Source: Cellulomonas humilata (GTDB taxonomy: Bacteria; Actinomycetota; Actinomycetes; Actinomycetales; Cellulomonadaceae). From it: DNA of 64,000 nucleotides. Position numbers and translations under genes: made by a program. Numbering within the stretch: position 1 is the stretch's first letter; each line of letters starts with the position of its first letter. This document shows positions 1-9,511 of the stretch, one piece after another. The DNA lies in NCBI RefSeq assembly GCF_013359775.1, contig NZ_JABMCI010000067.1:245647-309646 (forward strand), given 5' to 3'. The notes under the pieces were generated by a model. It searched no databases. It was not told the DNA's origin and worked only from the letters and a program-made list of their open reading frames with translations.

Positions 1-642
1 CTGCCGGAGGAGCTGGCGAGCCAGCCGGCCGTTCTCCAGCAGCTGGCGTTCGCCCACAACCGCCGCGCTGACGCCACCGGCTCCCTGGCCGACCGCGGGC
101 GGGCGCTCGACATCCTCCGCGAGCTGGAGGTGACGCGGGGGCCGACCGCGGAGACCAGCGGCCTGATCGGTCGGATCTACAAGTCGCAGTGGAGACGCGC
201 TGTCGACGAGGGCAAGTCCACCCTGGCGCAGGGCCTTCTGGAGCAGGCGATCGAGGCCTACGTCCGAGGGTTCGAGACGGACTGGCGGGACGTGTACCCC
301 GGCGTCAACGCCGCGACCCTGCTGGACGTCGAGGGCAGCCCCGAGAGCACGGCGCGCAAGGATCGGATGCTCCCCGTCGTCCAGTTCGCGGCCGACCAGC
401 GCATCCGGTCGCCACGGCCCGGGTACTGGGACTGGGCCACACAGCTGGAGCTCGCGGTGCTCGCCCGCGAGCAGGAGAAGGCCAGAGCGTACCTGTCCAA
501 GGCCCTGGCGGCGGTCGAGGAGTCCTGGGAGCCGGAGTCGACGGCGAGCAACCTGCGCATGGTGGCGGGTGCGCGAGCCGCCCGCGGGGAGTCGACGGGG
601 TGGGTGCAGTCGCTGGTCGACGAGCTGGACCCGGGAGGGTAG
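1..642 (+). CDS. DUF4071 (TRAFs-binding) domain protein, 3' end only
   Basis: The reading frame is already open at base 1 and runs to a TAG at 640-642, so the 5' part lies outside the window. About 213 residues are visible. They contain a stretch around residues 95-105 (WRDVYPGVNAATLLD) that I recognise as typical of the DUF4071 or TRAFs-binding region, which in bacteria is usually joined to tetratricopeptide-like helices. The remaining sequence is helical and charged, with repeat-like segments such as LAFAHNRR, LELAVLAREQEKARAYL and ASNLRMVAGARAARG. No enzyme motif is visible. The family is often linked to signalling or conflict proteins, but nothing in the neighbourhood supports a specific role here, because the next genes are a convergent recCBD operon. 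A GTG at 130 is only an internal codon. Family assignment is fairly good; function is unknown. Confidence 0.7.
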   Translation: MPEELASQPAVLQQLAFAHNRRADATGSLADRGRALDILRELEVTRGPTAETSGLIGRIYKSQWRRAVDEGKSTLAQGLLEQAIEAYVRGFETDWRDVYPGVNAATLLDVEGSPESTARKDRMLPVVQFAADQRIRSPRPGYWDWATQLELAVLAREQEKARAYLSKALAAVEESWEPESTASNLRMVAGARAARGESTGWVQSLVDELDPGG

Positions 643-659
643 GCGTCGGGCGTGCGGGG

Positions 660-2357
660 TCAGCGGGGCTCGCGCAGACCGCTGGCGCGACGTACCGGAC
701 GCTCGACGGCCGCGCGGACGGCATCCTCGGTGCCGATCACCCGCACGTGCTCGCGAGCGCGGGTCACTGCCGTGTAGAGCAGCTCGCGGGTGAGCAGGGG
801 CGACGGGACCGGCGGCAGCACCAGGGTCACGCGGGCGAACTGGCTGCCCTGGCCGCGGTGGACCGTCATGGCGTGGACGGGCTGGACGGCGGGCAGTCGG
901 TACGGGCGGACCAGGCGGGGGTCGTCGGGCTCGCCGAACGCGACCGCGACGCCGCCGAGCCCGTCGGCCACCACGACCCCGGTGTCGCCGTTGTAGAGCC
1001 CGCTGGCGCGGTCGTTCTCGGTGACCAGGAGCGGGCGGCCGAGCGGCCACGGACCGCCGCCGGCACCGACCCACGCCTCCACGGTGGCTGCCCAGTGCGC
1101 GACGCCGAACGGACCCTCGCGGTGGGCGAGCAGGAGGCGGTGGGCACCCAGGGCCTGCAGGGCAGCGGGGGCGTCGCCGGCCCGGGCCGCCGCCACGAGT
1201 GCGCGGCTGCTGGCCTCGACGTCCTCCCGCAGTCCGGCGACGTCCTGGGGTGAGAGCCTGTCGCCCGTCGGCTCGACCAGCGAGAGGTGCTCGTCACCGG
1301 AGCGCAGCACCGCCAGGGCAGTGTCGGCGTCGCCGAGCCGGATCGCCTCGGCGAGGGCGGCGAGCGAGGGACCGTAGCGATGCGTCCGCGTGAGGCGGAC
1401 GACGTCCCGCGGGAAGGCCGCGACGAGGTCGCCGAGGACGGCACCGGCCTCGACGCTCACGAGCTGGTCGGGATCGCCGACGAGCACGAGCCGCGCCGTG
1501 GGGCGCAGCGCCTCGACGAGCCGGGCCATCAGCGACAACGACACCATCGACGACTCGTCGACGACGACGACGTCGTGCGGCAGGCGGCGCAGCCGGTCGT
1601 GCCGGAAACGGGTCGACGAGCCGGGACGCCGGCCGAGCAGGCGGTGCACCGTCATGGCGTGCAGGGAGCCGACGGCGGCGACGTCGGCCGCGCCGAGGAG
1701 GGCGACCTCCGCGTTGACCGACTCCTGGAGGCGGGCGGCGGCCTTGCCGGTGGGGGCCGCCAGCGCGACCCGCAGCCTGGGGCCGGCGGCGGACTGGAGG
1801 GCGGCGACCAGGCGCGCGACCGTCGTGGTCTTGCCGGTGCCGGGTCCGCCCGTCAGCACGGTCAGGTGGGAGGTGGCCGCCGTGCGGAGCGCGAGGCGCT
1901 GGGCGTCGTCGGCGGCCGACGGGTAGAGGCGGTCGACAGCCGCCGCCAGGACGTCCGGGTCGACGGTCGCCGGACGGGCAAGACGGTCGTGCACCGCCGC
2001 GCGGACCGTCTGCTCGTCGCGCCAGTAGCGGTCGAGGTAGACGCGCCCGTCCACCCAGCGCAGCGGGCGGTCGGCGGGGCCGTGCGGGCCGTCCGCGACG
2101 AGCGGGCTGCGGCGGATGGCCTCCTGCCAGTCGGTGGGTGCGTCTTCGACGTCGTCGAGCACGACGCACACCGACCCGCTGCGCAGCGCCTGCACGGCAA
2201 GGGCAGCAGCGAGCAGGACCCGCTCGTCGTCCTCCCCGCCGATCGCGCCGAGGCGGCGGGCGACGTGCACGTCGGCGGCCGTGAGGTCGGACGCCGCGAG
2301 CAGACCGGTCGCGCGCCACGGGAGGTTGGCGGCGTACGGGTCGTCGGCGATCGTCAT
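660..2357 (-). CDS. recD: Exodeoxyribonuclease V subunit alpha (RecD helicase)
   Basis: The 565-aa product is the SF1B 5'-3' helicase and ATPase subunit of RecBCD, which processes double-strand DNA ends for recombination. Visible motifs are a Walker A GGPGTGKTTT near residue 165, a Walker B VVVDESSM near residue 265, and a C-terminal helicase segment MTVHRGQGSQF near residue 496. The last is followed by LLYTAVTRAREHV, the classical UvrD/RecD C-terminal motif VI. Length fits the RecD1 class. The ATG overlaps the recB stop by four bases (ATGA), which implies translational coupling and fixes the start, although the frame stays open far upstream inside recB. The gene ends 17 bases from the convergent DUF4071 gene. 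The identification is secure. Confidence 0.95.
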   Translation of the reverse strand: MTIADDPYAANLPWRATGLLAASDLTAADVHVARRLGAIGGEDDERVLLAAALAVQALRSGSVCVVLDDVEDAPTDWQEAIRRSPLVADGPHGPADRPLRWVDGRVYLDRYWRDEQTVRAAVHDRLARPATVDPDVLAAAVDRLYPSAADDAQRLALRTAATSHLTVLTGGPGTGKTTTVARLVAALQSAAGPRLRVALAAPTGKAAARLQESVNAEVALLGAADVAAVGSLHAMTVHRLLGRRPGSSTRFRHDRLRRLPHDVVVVDESSMVSLSLMARLVEALRPTARLVLVGDPDQLVSVEAGAVLGDLVAAFPRDVVRLTRTHRYGPSLAALAEAIRLGDADTALAVLRSGDEHLSLVEPTGDRLSPQDVAGLREDVEASSRALVAAARAGDAPAALQALGAHRLLLAHREGPFGVAHWAATVEAWVGAGGGPWPLGRPLLVTENDRASGLYNGDTGVVVADGLGGVAVAFGEPDDPRLVRPYRLPAVQPVHAMTVHRGQGSQFARVTLVLPPVPSPLLTRELLYTAVTRAREHVRVIGTEDAVRAAVERPVRRASGLREPR

Positions 2358-5300
2358 GAGCCGGCCAGGAGGTCGGAGAGGGCGACGACGAGCCCGGCCG
2401 GCGGGCGCCAGGACACCACGCCGAACGGGACGCCGTCGACGGTCGGCGTCGCCGGGCCGGCCATCCCTCGCAGGAACAGGTACAGGCCCCCGCCCAGGTG
2501 CTCGGCCGGGTCGTAGAGCGGGAGACGCCAGCGCAGGTAGCGGTGCAGCGCCGCCGAGTACAGCAGCAGCTGGAGCGGGTAGTGGGCGTCGATCATCGCG
2601 GCGAGCGTCGACGCCGGCCGGTAGTGCCACAGCGAGAGCGGCTCGTCGAACGCGCCGAGGCGGTTGGTCTTGTAGTCGACGACGACGTAGCGGTGGCCGC
2701 CGGGCACGTCCGCGGGCACGCGCAGCACCGCGTCGATGGAGCCCGTGAGGTAGCCGCGCAGGCGGGCGCCGGACAGCGACTCGTCGCCGAGGCGGTCGGC
2801 GTAGGCCCCGAACGGGTCGTCGGCGGGCAGGTGGGTGCGCAGCAGACCGGCGACGTCCCGCAGGGCGCCGGCGTCCCGCCCACGGCCGAGGTCCCCACCG
2901 GCGAGCGGCAGCTCGAACTCGAGCTCGGCCAGGCGGTCCGGCGGGCCGATCGCGGCCAGGGACAGTCCGCCGGCCAGCGGTCCGAGCGGGGTGCGCAGCG
3001 ACGGGAGCATCGCCGCGGCCACCGCGCCGGCATCGACGGCCAGGAGCGCGCCCGTCCCGGCCTCGGCGCAGCGGGTCGCGAGCTCCCCGGCCAGGTCCGG
3101 CGCGCTGGTGTCCACGAGCTCCAGCACGCGGTGCGCGAACGTGCCGAACGTGGTGCCGGACGGCAGGTCGGCCATCGGAGAGGGCAGGTCGCGGGCGGCC
3201 GCGTGGTCGTCGCCCGCCGGCGCGATCACGTCCGGCTCGTCCTGCACCCCGGGCGCCTCCGGCTCCGACCCGACGCGCTCCCGCCCGGCCGCAGGCTCGT
3301 GCGCGGCAGCGGTGAGCGCCGAGTAGGACGTCCGACGCCACGTCACGTCCGGTCGTCGTCCCAGCGTCGCCGCTCGGAGGTCCGCGGCCGGGGAGGCCGG
3401 TGGCGCCCACGGCCGGGTGGCGGTCGCCGAGGTCACGACCTCGAGCTCCAGCTCGCCTCTGCCCCGTGCGGCGAGGGCCTGCAGCGTGTCCGTGGTCCGG
3501 GCGTCGGTGGTCGTCCGCACCAGCTCCGCCGGGTTGCCGTCCCCGTCGCGGGCGCCGAGCAGGAGGCGGGTGAGCGCGCCGCGCACGGAGATCGTGGAGG
3601 GTGCCCACCAGACCACGACCTGGCTGGTGGCCCGCGTGAGAGCGACGTACGCGAGGCGCAGGCCCTCCCCGTCGTCGGCGGCAGAACCCGCCGCGCGCGC
3701 CTCGTCGTAACCCGGGCTGCCCTTCCCGCCGACGTGCAGCCGGCGGACGTCGTCGCGGTCGTACCCGATCGTCGCCGGGGTGGGCGGCGTGTACTTGTCC
3801 CAGAGGAACGGCACCAGCACGACGGGGAACTGGAGCCCCTTGCTCGCGTGCACCGTGATGACCTGCACGGCTGCGGCGTCGGTCTCCAGCCGGCGGCTGC
3901 GCTCCTCGGTGTAGTCCCGACCGGCCTCGTCGACCCGGGCGCGCAGCCACTCGAGGAGCGCAGCCGCGCCGAGGCCGTCGTCCGTCGCGGCGGCGTGCAG
4001 CGCCTCGCCGACGTGCCGGACGTCGGTCAGGCGGCGCTCGCCGTCCGGAAGTCGGACCAGACGCTCCCGCAGGCCGGCGGTGGCAGCGGCCTCGAGCAGG
4101 GAGGCGACGCCGTGGTCGTCGAGCACGCGCGACCACGTGCGCAGCAGGTCGGCCAGCTGGTCGCGGCGCTCGTCGGACGCCTCCGCGAGCTCGGTCGTGG
4201 TCCAGCCGACGAACGGCGTGAGGGCGGCCGCCGAGACGAACCCGCTGACGCCGGGGCGCGCGAGCGCCGAGAGCAGGGTGAGCCAGTCGCGCGCCGACGG
4301 CGTGCCGAACACGCTGGTCAGCATCGAGATGACGGCCGGCACGCCGACCGCCGCGAGCGCGCGCTGCACGGCGACGGCGTCGCGGTTGACCCGCGTGAGG
4401 ACCGCGATGTCGCCGGGCTCGGCGGACCGCCACCCGCCGTCGTCCGCCACCTGCTCGTCGGCCAGCGTGCGCAGCACCTGAGCCGCGACGTCGGCGTAGA
4501 CGAAGTCGCGGACCGTGCCGACCGGCGGGGTGGTGGCGTCGTCCGGTGCGTGCAGGGCGGCGCGCGTCACCTGCCGGAGGCGGACCGCGGGACCGCCGCG
4601 CAGCCGCCGGCCCGTCCGTGCGGGCTCGATCGGGTGGACGACGATGCGCGGATCACCCAGCGCGGTGCCGGACAGGATCGGGGCGAGGCCGTCGAGCACG
4701 GCGGGGTCCGCGCGCCAGTTGCGGTGCAGGGTCTGCGTCGACGCCACCGCGCGGGCGCGCAGGTAGGTGGCGACGTCGGCGCCCCGGAACCGGTAGATGG
4801 CCTGCTTCGGGTCCCCGATCAGCACCAGGGTGCGGTGCCCGTGGAACGCGGTCCGCAGGATGTCCCACTGGACGGGGTCGGTGTCCTGGAACTCGTCGAC
4901 CATGACGATGCGGTAGCGCGCGCGCACGCGGTCGGCCGCGGCGGTTCCCGTCTCCGGGTCGGTCAGCGCGTCGCGCAGCAGCACCAGCAGGTCGTCGTAG
5001 TCGAGCACCCTCGACGCACGCTTGCGCCGGACCAGCTCGCGGCGGGCGGCGTGGGCGAGGCCGTACGAGTCGCGTGCGCGTCCGTCGGCGTCGGCCGGTT
5101 CGAGCGTCGCCGCTGCGTCGCTGACCGCCTCGTGCGCGATCGCGCGGGCGTCCTTCACGGAGAGCGTCGGCGCGCCCGTCGACGCGTACTTGCGCAGGTA
5201 GAGGTCGTCGACCACCTCCGCCTCGAGCGCCGCGATGTCCGGGACCAGGCGCGCGTCGGGCTCGACGTCGCCGAGGGTGCCCAGCGACGTGAGCATCTGC

Positions 5301-5668
5301 TGGCAGAAGCCGTGCGTGGTGGTGATCGTGGCGGCGTCGAACTCGGCCAGCGCCTCGGTGAGGCGTTGGGTCCGTGCCGCACGGTCCGTGCTCGCGAGCA
5401 GGACGATCACCGGGTCGGTCGGATCGACCGCGTCCTGCCGGAGCGCGCGCTCGACGACGACGAGGCGCTCGCGGACGCGTTCGCGCAGCTCGGAGGTGGC
5501 CAGCCGGCCGAACGTCACGAGCATGAGCTCGGGGAGACGAGCGACGCCCTCGGCGACGTACCGGACGGCCAGCGACGCGATCGTCGTCGTCTTGCCCGTG
5601 CCGGCGCTCGCCTCGAGCACGACGGTGCCCTCCGGCAGCGGGCCGCACACGTCGAACGGGGCGGTCAT
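2354..5668 (-). CDS. recB: Exodeoxyribonuclease V subunit beta (RecB helicase-nuclease)
   Basis: The product (1104 aa) is the 3'-5' helicase and nuclease subunit of RecBCD. The N terminus carries Walker A ASAGTGKTTT at residues 20-29. Walker B MVDEFQDTD lies near residue 256, and VHASKGLQFP (motif V region) near residue 604. The C-terminal nuclease domain has the catalytic signature VVVDYKTNRLG near residue 995, so the nuclease looks intact. The start is the ATG whose A overlaps the recC stop (ATGA at 5665-5668), preceded by a GGAGG-like sequence. The minus-strand frame continues through to 6445, but that extension lies inside recC and is not coding. The gene is the middle member of the recC-recB-recD operon and is slightly shorter than the E. 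coli protein, as usual in actinobacteria. Confidence 0.95.
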   Translation of the reverse strand: MTAPFDVCGPLPEGTVVLEASAGTGKTTTIASLAVRYVAEGVARLPELMLVTFGRLATSELRERVRERLVVVERALRQDAVDPTDPVIVLLASTDRAARTQRLTEALAEFDAATITTTHGFCQQMLTSLGTLGDVEPDARLVPDIAALEAEVVDDLYLRKYASTGAPTLSVKDARAIAHEAVSDAAATLEPADADGRARDSYGLAHAARRELVRRKRASRVLDYDDLLVLLRDALTDPETGTAAADRVRARYRIVMVDEFQDTDPVQWDILRTAFHGHRTLVLIGDPKQAIYRFRGADVATYLRARAVASTQTLHRNWRADPAVLDGLAPILSGTALGDPRIVVHPIEPARTGRRLRGGPAVRLRQVTRAALHAPDDATTPPVGTVRDFVYADVAAQVLRTLADEQVADDGGWRSAEPGDIAVLTRVNRDAVAVQRALAAVGVPAVISMLTSVFGTPSARDWLTLLSALARPGVSGFVSAAALTPFVGWTTTELAEASDERRDQLADLLRTWSRVLDDHGVASLLEAAATAGLRERLVRLPDGERRLTDVRHVGEALHAAATDDGLGAAALLEWLRARVDEAGRDYTEERSRRLETDAAAVQVITVHASKGLQFPVVLVPFLWDKYTPPTPATIGYDRDDVRRLHVGGKGSPGYDEARAAGSAADDGEGLRLAYVALTRATSQVVVWWAPSTISVRGALTRLLLGARDGDGNPAELVRTTTDARTTDTLQALAARGRGELELEVVTSATATRPWAPPASPAADLRAATLGRRPDVTWRRTSYSALTAAAHEPAAGRERVGSEPEAPGVQDEPDVIAPAGDDHAAARDLPSPMADLPSGTTFGTFAHRVLELVDTSAPDLAGELATRCAEAGTGALLAVDAGAVAAAMLPSLRTPLGPLAGGLSLAAIGPPDRLAELEFELPLAGGDLGRGRDAGALRDVAGLLRTHLPADDPFGAYADRLGDESLSGARLRGYLTGSIDAVLRVPADVPGGHRYVVVDYKTNRLGAFDEPLSLWHYRPASTLAAMIDAHYPLQLLLYSAALHRYLRWRLPLYDPAEHLGGGLYLFLRGMAGPATPTVDGVPFGVVSWRPPAGLVVALSDLLAGS

Positions 5669-8600
5669 CCGACCTCCTCGTGCGCGATGAGATCGGCCCA
5701 CAGCGCCATGGAGAGCGCACCGAACCGGGTGGACTCGGTGCCGGCACCCTCCTCGACGAGCAACCGGTCGAACGTGACCGGGTCGCCGAACGCGAGCAGG
5801 TGGTAGTCGTCGACTGCCTCGAAGCCGCCGCGGCCGTTCGCCGCCTCCTCCGCGGTGCCGAGCTCCTTGCGGGCGCTGGCCAGCGCGTCGGCCTCGTCGC
5901 CACCGCCGGTGCGCGGGTGCGCGTACGCCAGGCTCGTCGCGAGGGGGAGCGGGAGGGCTCCGCACCTCGCCTCGTCGTGGAGGGCGACGAGCCGCCGGAG
6001 AACCTCGTGCGGCTGCGCCGGTGCCGAGAGGCGGGCGACGCGCGACGGGCGGACCTGCCCACGACCGATCGTCACCGCCTCGAAGGTGCGGTCGGGGAAC
6101 GCGGCGGCCAGCGCGACCAGCTGCACCCAGGCGCGCAGGCGGTGCTTGGCCCCGAGCCGGGAGAAGACCGTGCGGACCAGGACGTCGCCGCGCACGCCGT
6201 TCACCGTGCCGGCGAGCGTGCGCCCGTCGGCGAGCGGGATCGTGACGTCGACGCTCTCGGCGGGTCGCACGAGGTACCGGTCCGAGGCCGCGAGCAGCGG
6301 CTCGACCTGCGCGCGGATGGTCTGCAGGGTCGCCCCGCCGAGAGTGGCCGGAGGCAGGTGCCCGCGGCGCCGCTCGGCCGCGGTGGCGTCGGTGAGGTCG
6401 ACGCCGTCGAGCGCGGCCTGGAGCAGCCGGTCTCCGACGGCCCACCGCTCCAGCCCGTCCAGCTCGAGGGGCAGGCGGTCGTCCAGCTGCGGCTCGTCAC
6501 CGGGAAGGGTCGCGCCGAGCCGGCCGCGGAAGAACGCGCGGACGGGGTGCTCGAGGGTGGACGCCAGGTCCTCGAGGTCGAGCTCGTCGGCGCCGGTCGG
6601 GAGCAGCTGCGCTGCAGGCGTCGGCGGGTTGCCGCGGCGCCCGGTGCGTGCGGCGGCGAGGTCGAGCAGGTCGAAGCTGAACGGCTCGGCGCGGCCCAGC
6701 GCTCCCGCCACGAAGTTGCGCTCGTCGACGGTCTGGAGCGGGTGGTGGACGACCTGGTCCCGTGCGGACCTGCCCTCGGGGTGGGCGACGGCGGCGTCGA
6801 GGGCGTCGAGCAGCTCGCCCACCGGAACGGCGGGCGGCCGGGTGGCGCCGGTGCGCTCGTCGGCGCCCGAGTAGACGACCACGAGGTGCTGCTGGGCGCT
6901 CGTCACCGCGTCGAGGAACAGCTGGCGGTCCTCCTGCCGGGCGTCGCGCTCCCCGACGAGCGGGTCGCGCGCGAGGATGTCGTCGCCGTCATGGCCCGAT
7001 CCGCGGGGGAACGCGCCGTCGTCCATCCCGAGCAGCGCGACCACCCGGTGCGGGACGGCGCGCATCGGCGCGAGCGAGCACACGGTCAGCGCCCCGGTGC
7101 GGAAGCCTGACCTGGTCGGTCGCCCGGCCAGGTGCGGCTCGAGCAGCGCGATGACGTCGGCCAGCCGCAGGGTGCTGCCGGCCGCCGTCCGGGCCCTGGC
7201 CAGGGCGCGGGCCGCCTCTGCCTGCTGCCAACGGTCGGCCGGTGCGACGTCGGTGAGCAGGAGCACGGCCCGGTCCAGCGTGTCGAACCACTCGCCCGCG
7301 GGACGCGCACCCGCGAGGTCGTGCAGGGTGGCGGTGAGCCGGTCGACGAACTCCGCCAGGCGCCCGACCAGGTCGACGTCGGTCGAGCCGACGTCGTCGA
7401 CCGGCAGCACCGCGCCGACGAACCGGTGGTCCTCCTCCGCCATCGCCACCCCGAGCAGGAGCCGGTCCAGCGCGGTCGCCCACGTGCCCTGGGCGAGCGC
7501 ACCCAGCTGGTAGCGCTCGCGCCGGGAGGCGTCCTCACCCCATCGCACCCCCGACTCCAGGGCCCAGCCCCGGATGCGGTCGAGCTCCTCGTCGTCGAAG
7601 CCGAACCTGCGACGCACGGGCGCCTGACCGGCGAGGTCGACCACCGCGGACGCCCCGACGCGGGAGTCGGCGAGCTCGAGCAGGGTCGCGACCACGGAGA
7701 GGACCGGGTTGGCGTTCCCTGGTGCACGGTCGGCGATGCGGACACGCAGCGTGCGACCAGGGTGATCGTGGGGCCCGTCGTCCGCCTGGCCGAAGACGGC
7801 CTCGACCAGCGGCGCGAACGCCTCGACGTCGGGGCACATCACGATGACGTCCCGCGGCTCCAGGGTGGCGTCGTCCGCGAGCAGGCCGACGACGACCTCC
7901 CGGAGCACCTCGACCTGGCGCGAGCGTCCGTGGCAGGCATGGACCTGGACGGAGCGGTCGCCGGGGCTCGCCCCGTGCCGTGGGCCGTCGGTGCGGTCGT
8001 CGGCGATGCGGTCCTGGAGCGCGCCCAGCGCCGTGCTCGGGCGTGGGGCCGAGGCGAGGACAATCACGTCGGGTGCGAGCTGGAGGACTCGCGTCGCCAG
8101 CTCGGTCGCGTCCCCGGACATCGAGGCGAGCAGCGGGTGCGTCGCGACCGTGGGCCTCTCCGACCTGCGGGCAGCGGTGCGGGGGTCGGACACCACGCGT
8201 CGCCAGAGAGCCAGGGACGGCTGGGGCATCCACAGGTGGACCTCGCGGTGCACGGCCAGCGCGTCCAGCACCCGCAGGTGCCCGTCGGGCAGCGCCGTCG
8301 CCCCGAACACCGAGAGCCGCGTTGGCAGAGCGCTCACCGACGGCTCCGCGACGAGCCGCGCCACCGCGTCGTCGAGCCGCTCCGCGGGAGCCGACCCGCT
8401 GACGGTGTCGCGCACCTCCCGCCACAGGTGCGCCTGCCACAGCACGTCGTCCGGGAGGTCTGCCCCCAGACCGTCCTGGTCGAGGCCGTGCGCCCAGGCG
8501 ACGAGCATCGCGGGGCGCTGACGGTCGTAGGAGCCGAACAGCCGGGCCACCCGCTGGGCGAGCCGGACCCGGCGGCTGCGGCGGACCTCGTCGCCGTCCG

Positions 8601-9078
8601 CACCGAGGAACCGGCTCACCGTCCGGAGCCACTCCGCGCCGAGGTTCGCGTCGATCGCGTCCAGCACGTGACCGGCCAGGTGCTCGGGACCCCACGGGTC
8701 GTCGTCGCCGGTCAGCCCGGCCGTGCTCGCCAGCGCATCGCGAACGAGCCGGCCCGGCGACGGGAAGACCACGTTCGCGCAGACGCCGTCCGCCGTCGTG
8801 CCCGCTCCGGTGCCGAGGCGGTGCGAGAGCCGCTGGGCCACCCAGCGCTCGACGCCGCGGGTGGGGACGGAGACGACGTCCGGGGTGAACGGGTCGGCCG
8901 GAGGTGCGGCGAGGACCGCGGCGAGGGCGTCGACGAGGACATCTGTCCTCTCGGCGACGTGCACGTGCAGGCCCGAGGTGGTCGTCGTCGATGCGTCGGA
9001 GGCCACGTCGCGCACTCTAGCCACGTGGTCGCGACCGAGCGCTCCGGTCGTCGTGCCTGTGCCGGCGTCGTCCGTCAT
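5665..9078 (-). CDS. recC: Exodeoxyribonuclease V subunit gamma (RecC)
   Basis: The product (up to 1137 aa) is the RecC scaffold, which splits the DNA strands and recognises Chi. It has the helicase-like fold without a working ATP site. Recognisable family segments include LHVHVAERTDVLVDALAAVL near the N terminus, VPTRGVERWVAQRL around residue 66, and a C-terminal region ending in ALWADLIAHEEVG. The start is uncertain: many RecC proteins begin at the LHVH segment, so the first 35-40 residues (rich in T, D and V) may not be translated. A GTG whose first base is at 9006 is an alternative. It is the first gene of recCBD and overlaps recB by four bases. No SOS box is visible upstream, in contrast to dinB in this window. 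Confidence 0.93.
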   Translation of the reverse strand: MTDDAGTGTTTGALGRDHVARVRDVASDASTTTTSGLHVHVAERTDVLVDALAAVLAAPPADPFTPDVVSVPTRGVERWVAQRLSHRLGTGAGTTADGVCANVVFPSPGRLVRDALASTAGLTGDDDPWGPEHLAGHVLDAIDANLGAEWLRTVSRFLGADGDEVRRSRRVRLAQRVARLFGSYDRQRPAMLVAWAHGLDQDGLGADLPDDVLWQAHLWREVRDTVSGSAPAERLDDAVARLVAEPSVSALPTRLSVFGATALPDGHLRVLDALAVHREVHLWMPQPSLALWRRVVSDPRTAARRSERPTVATHPLLASMSGDATELATRVLQLAPDVIVLASAPRPSTALGALQDRIADDRTDGPRHGASPGDRSVQVHACHGRSRQVEVLREVVVGLLADDATLEPRDVIVMCPDVEAFAPLVEAVFGQADDGPHDHPGRTLRVRIADRAPGNANPVLSVVATLLELADSRVGASAVVDLAGQAPVRRRFGFDDEELDRIRGWALESGVRWGEDASRRERYQLGALAQGTWATALDRLLLGVAMAEEDHRFVGAVLPVDDVGSTDVDLVGRLAEFVDRLTATLHDLAGARPAGEWFDTLDRAVLLLTDVAPADRWQQAEAARALARARTAAGSTLRLADVIALLEPHLAGRPTRSGFRTGALTVCSLAPMRAVPHRVVALLGMDDGAFPRGSGHDGDDILARDPLVGERDARQEDRQLFLDAVTSAQQHLVVVYSGADERTGATRPPAVPVGELLDALDAAVAHPEGRSARDQVVHHPLQTVDERNFVAGALGRAEPFSFDLLDLAAARTGRRGNPPTPAAQLLPTGADELDLEDLASTLEHPVRAFFRGRLGATLPGDEPQLDDRLPLELDGLERWAVGDRLLQAALDGVDLTDATAAERRRGHLPPATLGGATLQTIRAQVEPLLAASDRYLVRPAESVDVTIPLADGRTLAGTVNGVRGDVLVRTVFSRLGAKHRLRAWVQLVALAAAFPDRTFEAVTIGRGQVRPSRVARLSAPAQPHEVLRRLVALHDEARCGALPLPLATSLAYAHPRTGGGDEADALASARKELGTAEEAANGRGGFEAVDDYHLLAFGDPVTFDRLLVEEGAGTESTRFGALSMALWADLIAHEEVG

Positions 9079-9180
9079 CCACAGGTCAGGGCAGGGTCAC
9101 GACGACCCGGCGGCGGGGCAGGTCCGCCGGTAGGGCCAGAGCGGCCCGACGCTGAGGACGCCGCGGGACGCCGAGAGCGC

Positions 9181-9203
9181 CCAGGCGTGGTGAGCACGCC
9201 TGG
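9181..9203 (-). terminator. Hairpin downstream of the small Arg-rich ORF
   Basis: CCAGGCGTG at 9181-9189 and CACGCCTGG at 9195-9203 form a perfect 9-bp stem with a 5-base loop. It lies 15 bases past the stop of the minus-strand ORF at 9218-9415 and before recC. There is no U-tract, which is usual for GC-rich actinobacteria. Confidence 0.45.
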
Positions 9204-9217
9204 CCGCTCCCTGCGCC

Positions 9218-9415
9218 TCAGTGGTAGATCGCCCTCGGAGACCCGACGGGGTCGAGCCTCTCCGCGGTCCGCCGCAGGGTGGCGGCGACACGTGGGCGGA
9301 GGTTGAGCCGGCGCCGGCGCGGCGGCTCGGGTGGCAGGACGGGCGAGCCGGGCAGCGCCGAGTGCTGCAGGTTCCAGGTGGCCCGTGCTCCGACGACTGC
9401 AAGTCCCTCGATCAT
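9218..9415 (-). CDS. Small arginine-rich protein of unknown function
   Basis: This 65-aa ORF starts at ATG 9415 behind a GAGG sequence seven bases upstream and ends in TGA. It has a hydrophobic start (MIEGLAVVGARATW), a proline-rich centre (LPGSPVLPPEPP) and a strongly basic segment (RRRRLNLRPRVAATLRR). Support for it being real comes from three things: a good ribosome binding site, a shared AT-rich divergent promoter region with the CGNR gene, and a terminator-like hairpin directly after the stop. I do not recognise a named family. It is too short for the function to be guessed; a small nucleic-acid- or membrane-interacting protein is possible. A plus-strand ORF over the same bases is the alternative, but it has no ribosome binding site. 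Confidence 0.5.
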   Translation of the reverse strand: MIEGLAVVGARATWNLQHSALPGSPVLPPEPPRRRRLNLRPRVAATLRRTAERLDPVGSPRAIYH

Positions 9416-9442
9416 GATGACCTCGCAACCAGTAAACAATCG

Positions 9443-9495
9443 GTTACCGGTAGCATAGGCCCGTGCTACCATCAAAACAAGGTTTATAGGTAGCG
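9443..9495. promoter_or_regulatory. Divergent promoter region with palindromic operator
   Basis: This AT-rich island separates the small ORF (-) from the CGNR gene (+). GGTAGCA at 9449-9455 and TGCTACC at 9464-9470 are a perfect 7-bp inverted repeat around an 8-base spacer. TACCGGTA at 9445-9452 is a perfect palindrome overlapping it. A third GGTAGC half-site lies at 9489-9494. This is most simply an autoregulatory operator for the CGNR protein. Confidence 0.5.
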
Positions 9496-9511
9496 AAGCC
9501 GGAGGCGGATC

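Noticed and set aside
2498..5806. 1102-codon plus-strand open frame opposite recB
   Set aside because: It is the antisense shadow of recB, with Arg/Gly/Val-rich low-complexity sequence and no ribosome binding site. recB has clear helicase and nuclease motifs.
7132..9306. 724-codon plus-strand frame opposite recC
   Set aside because: Antisense shadow of a well-supported recC; composition is typical of GC-rich noncoding frames.
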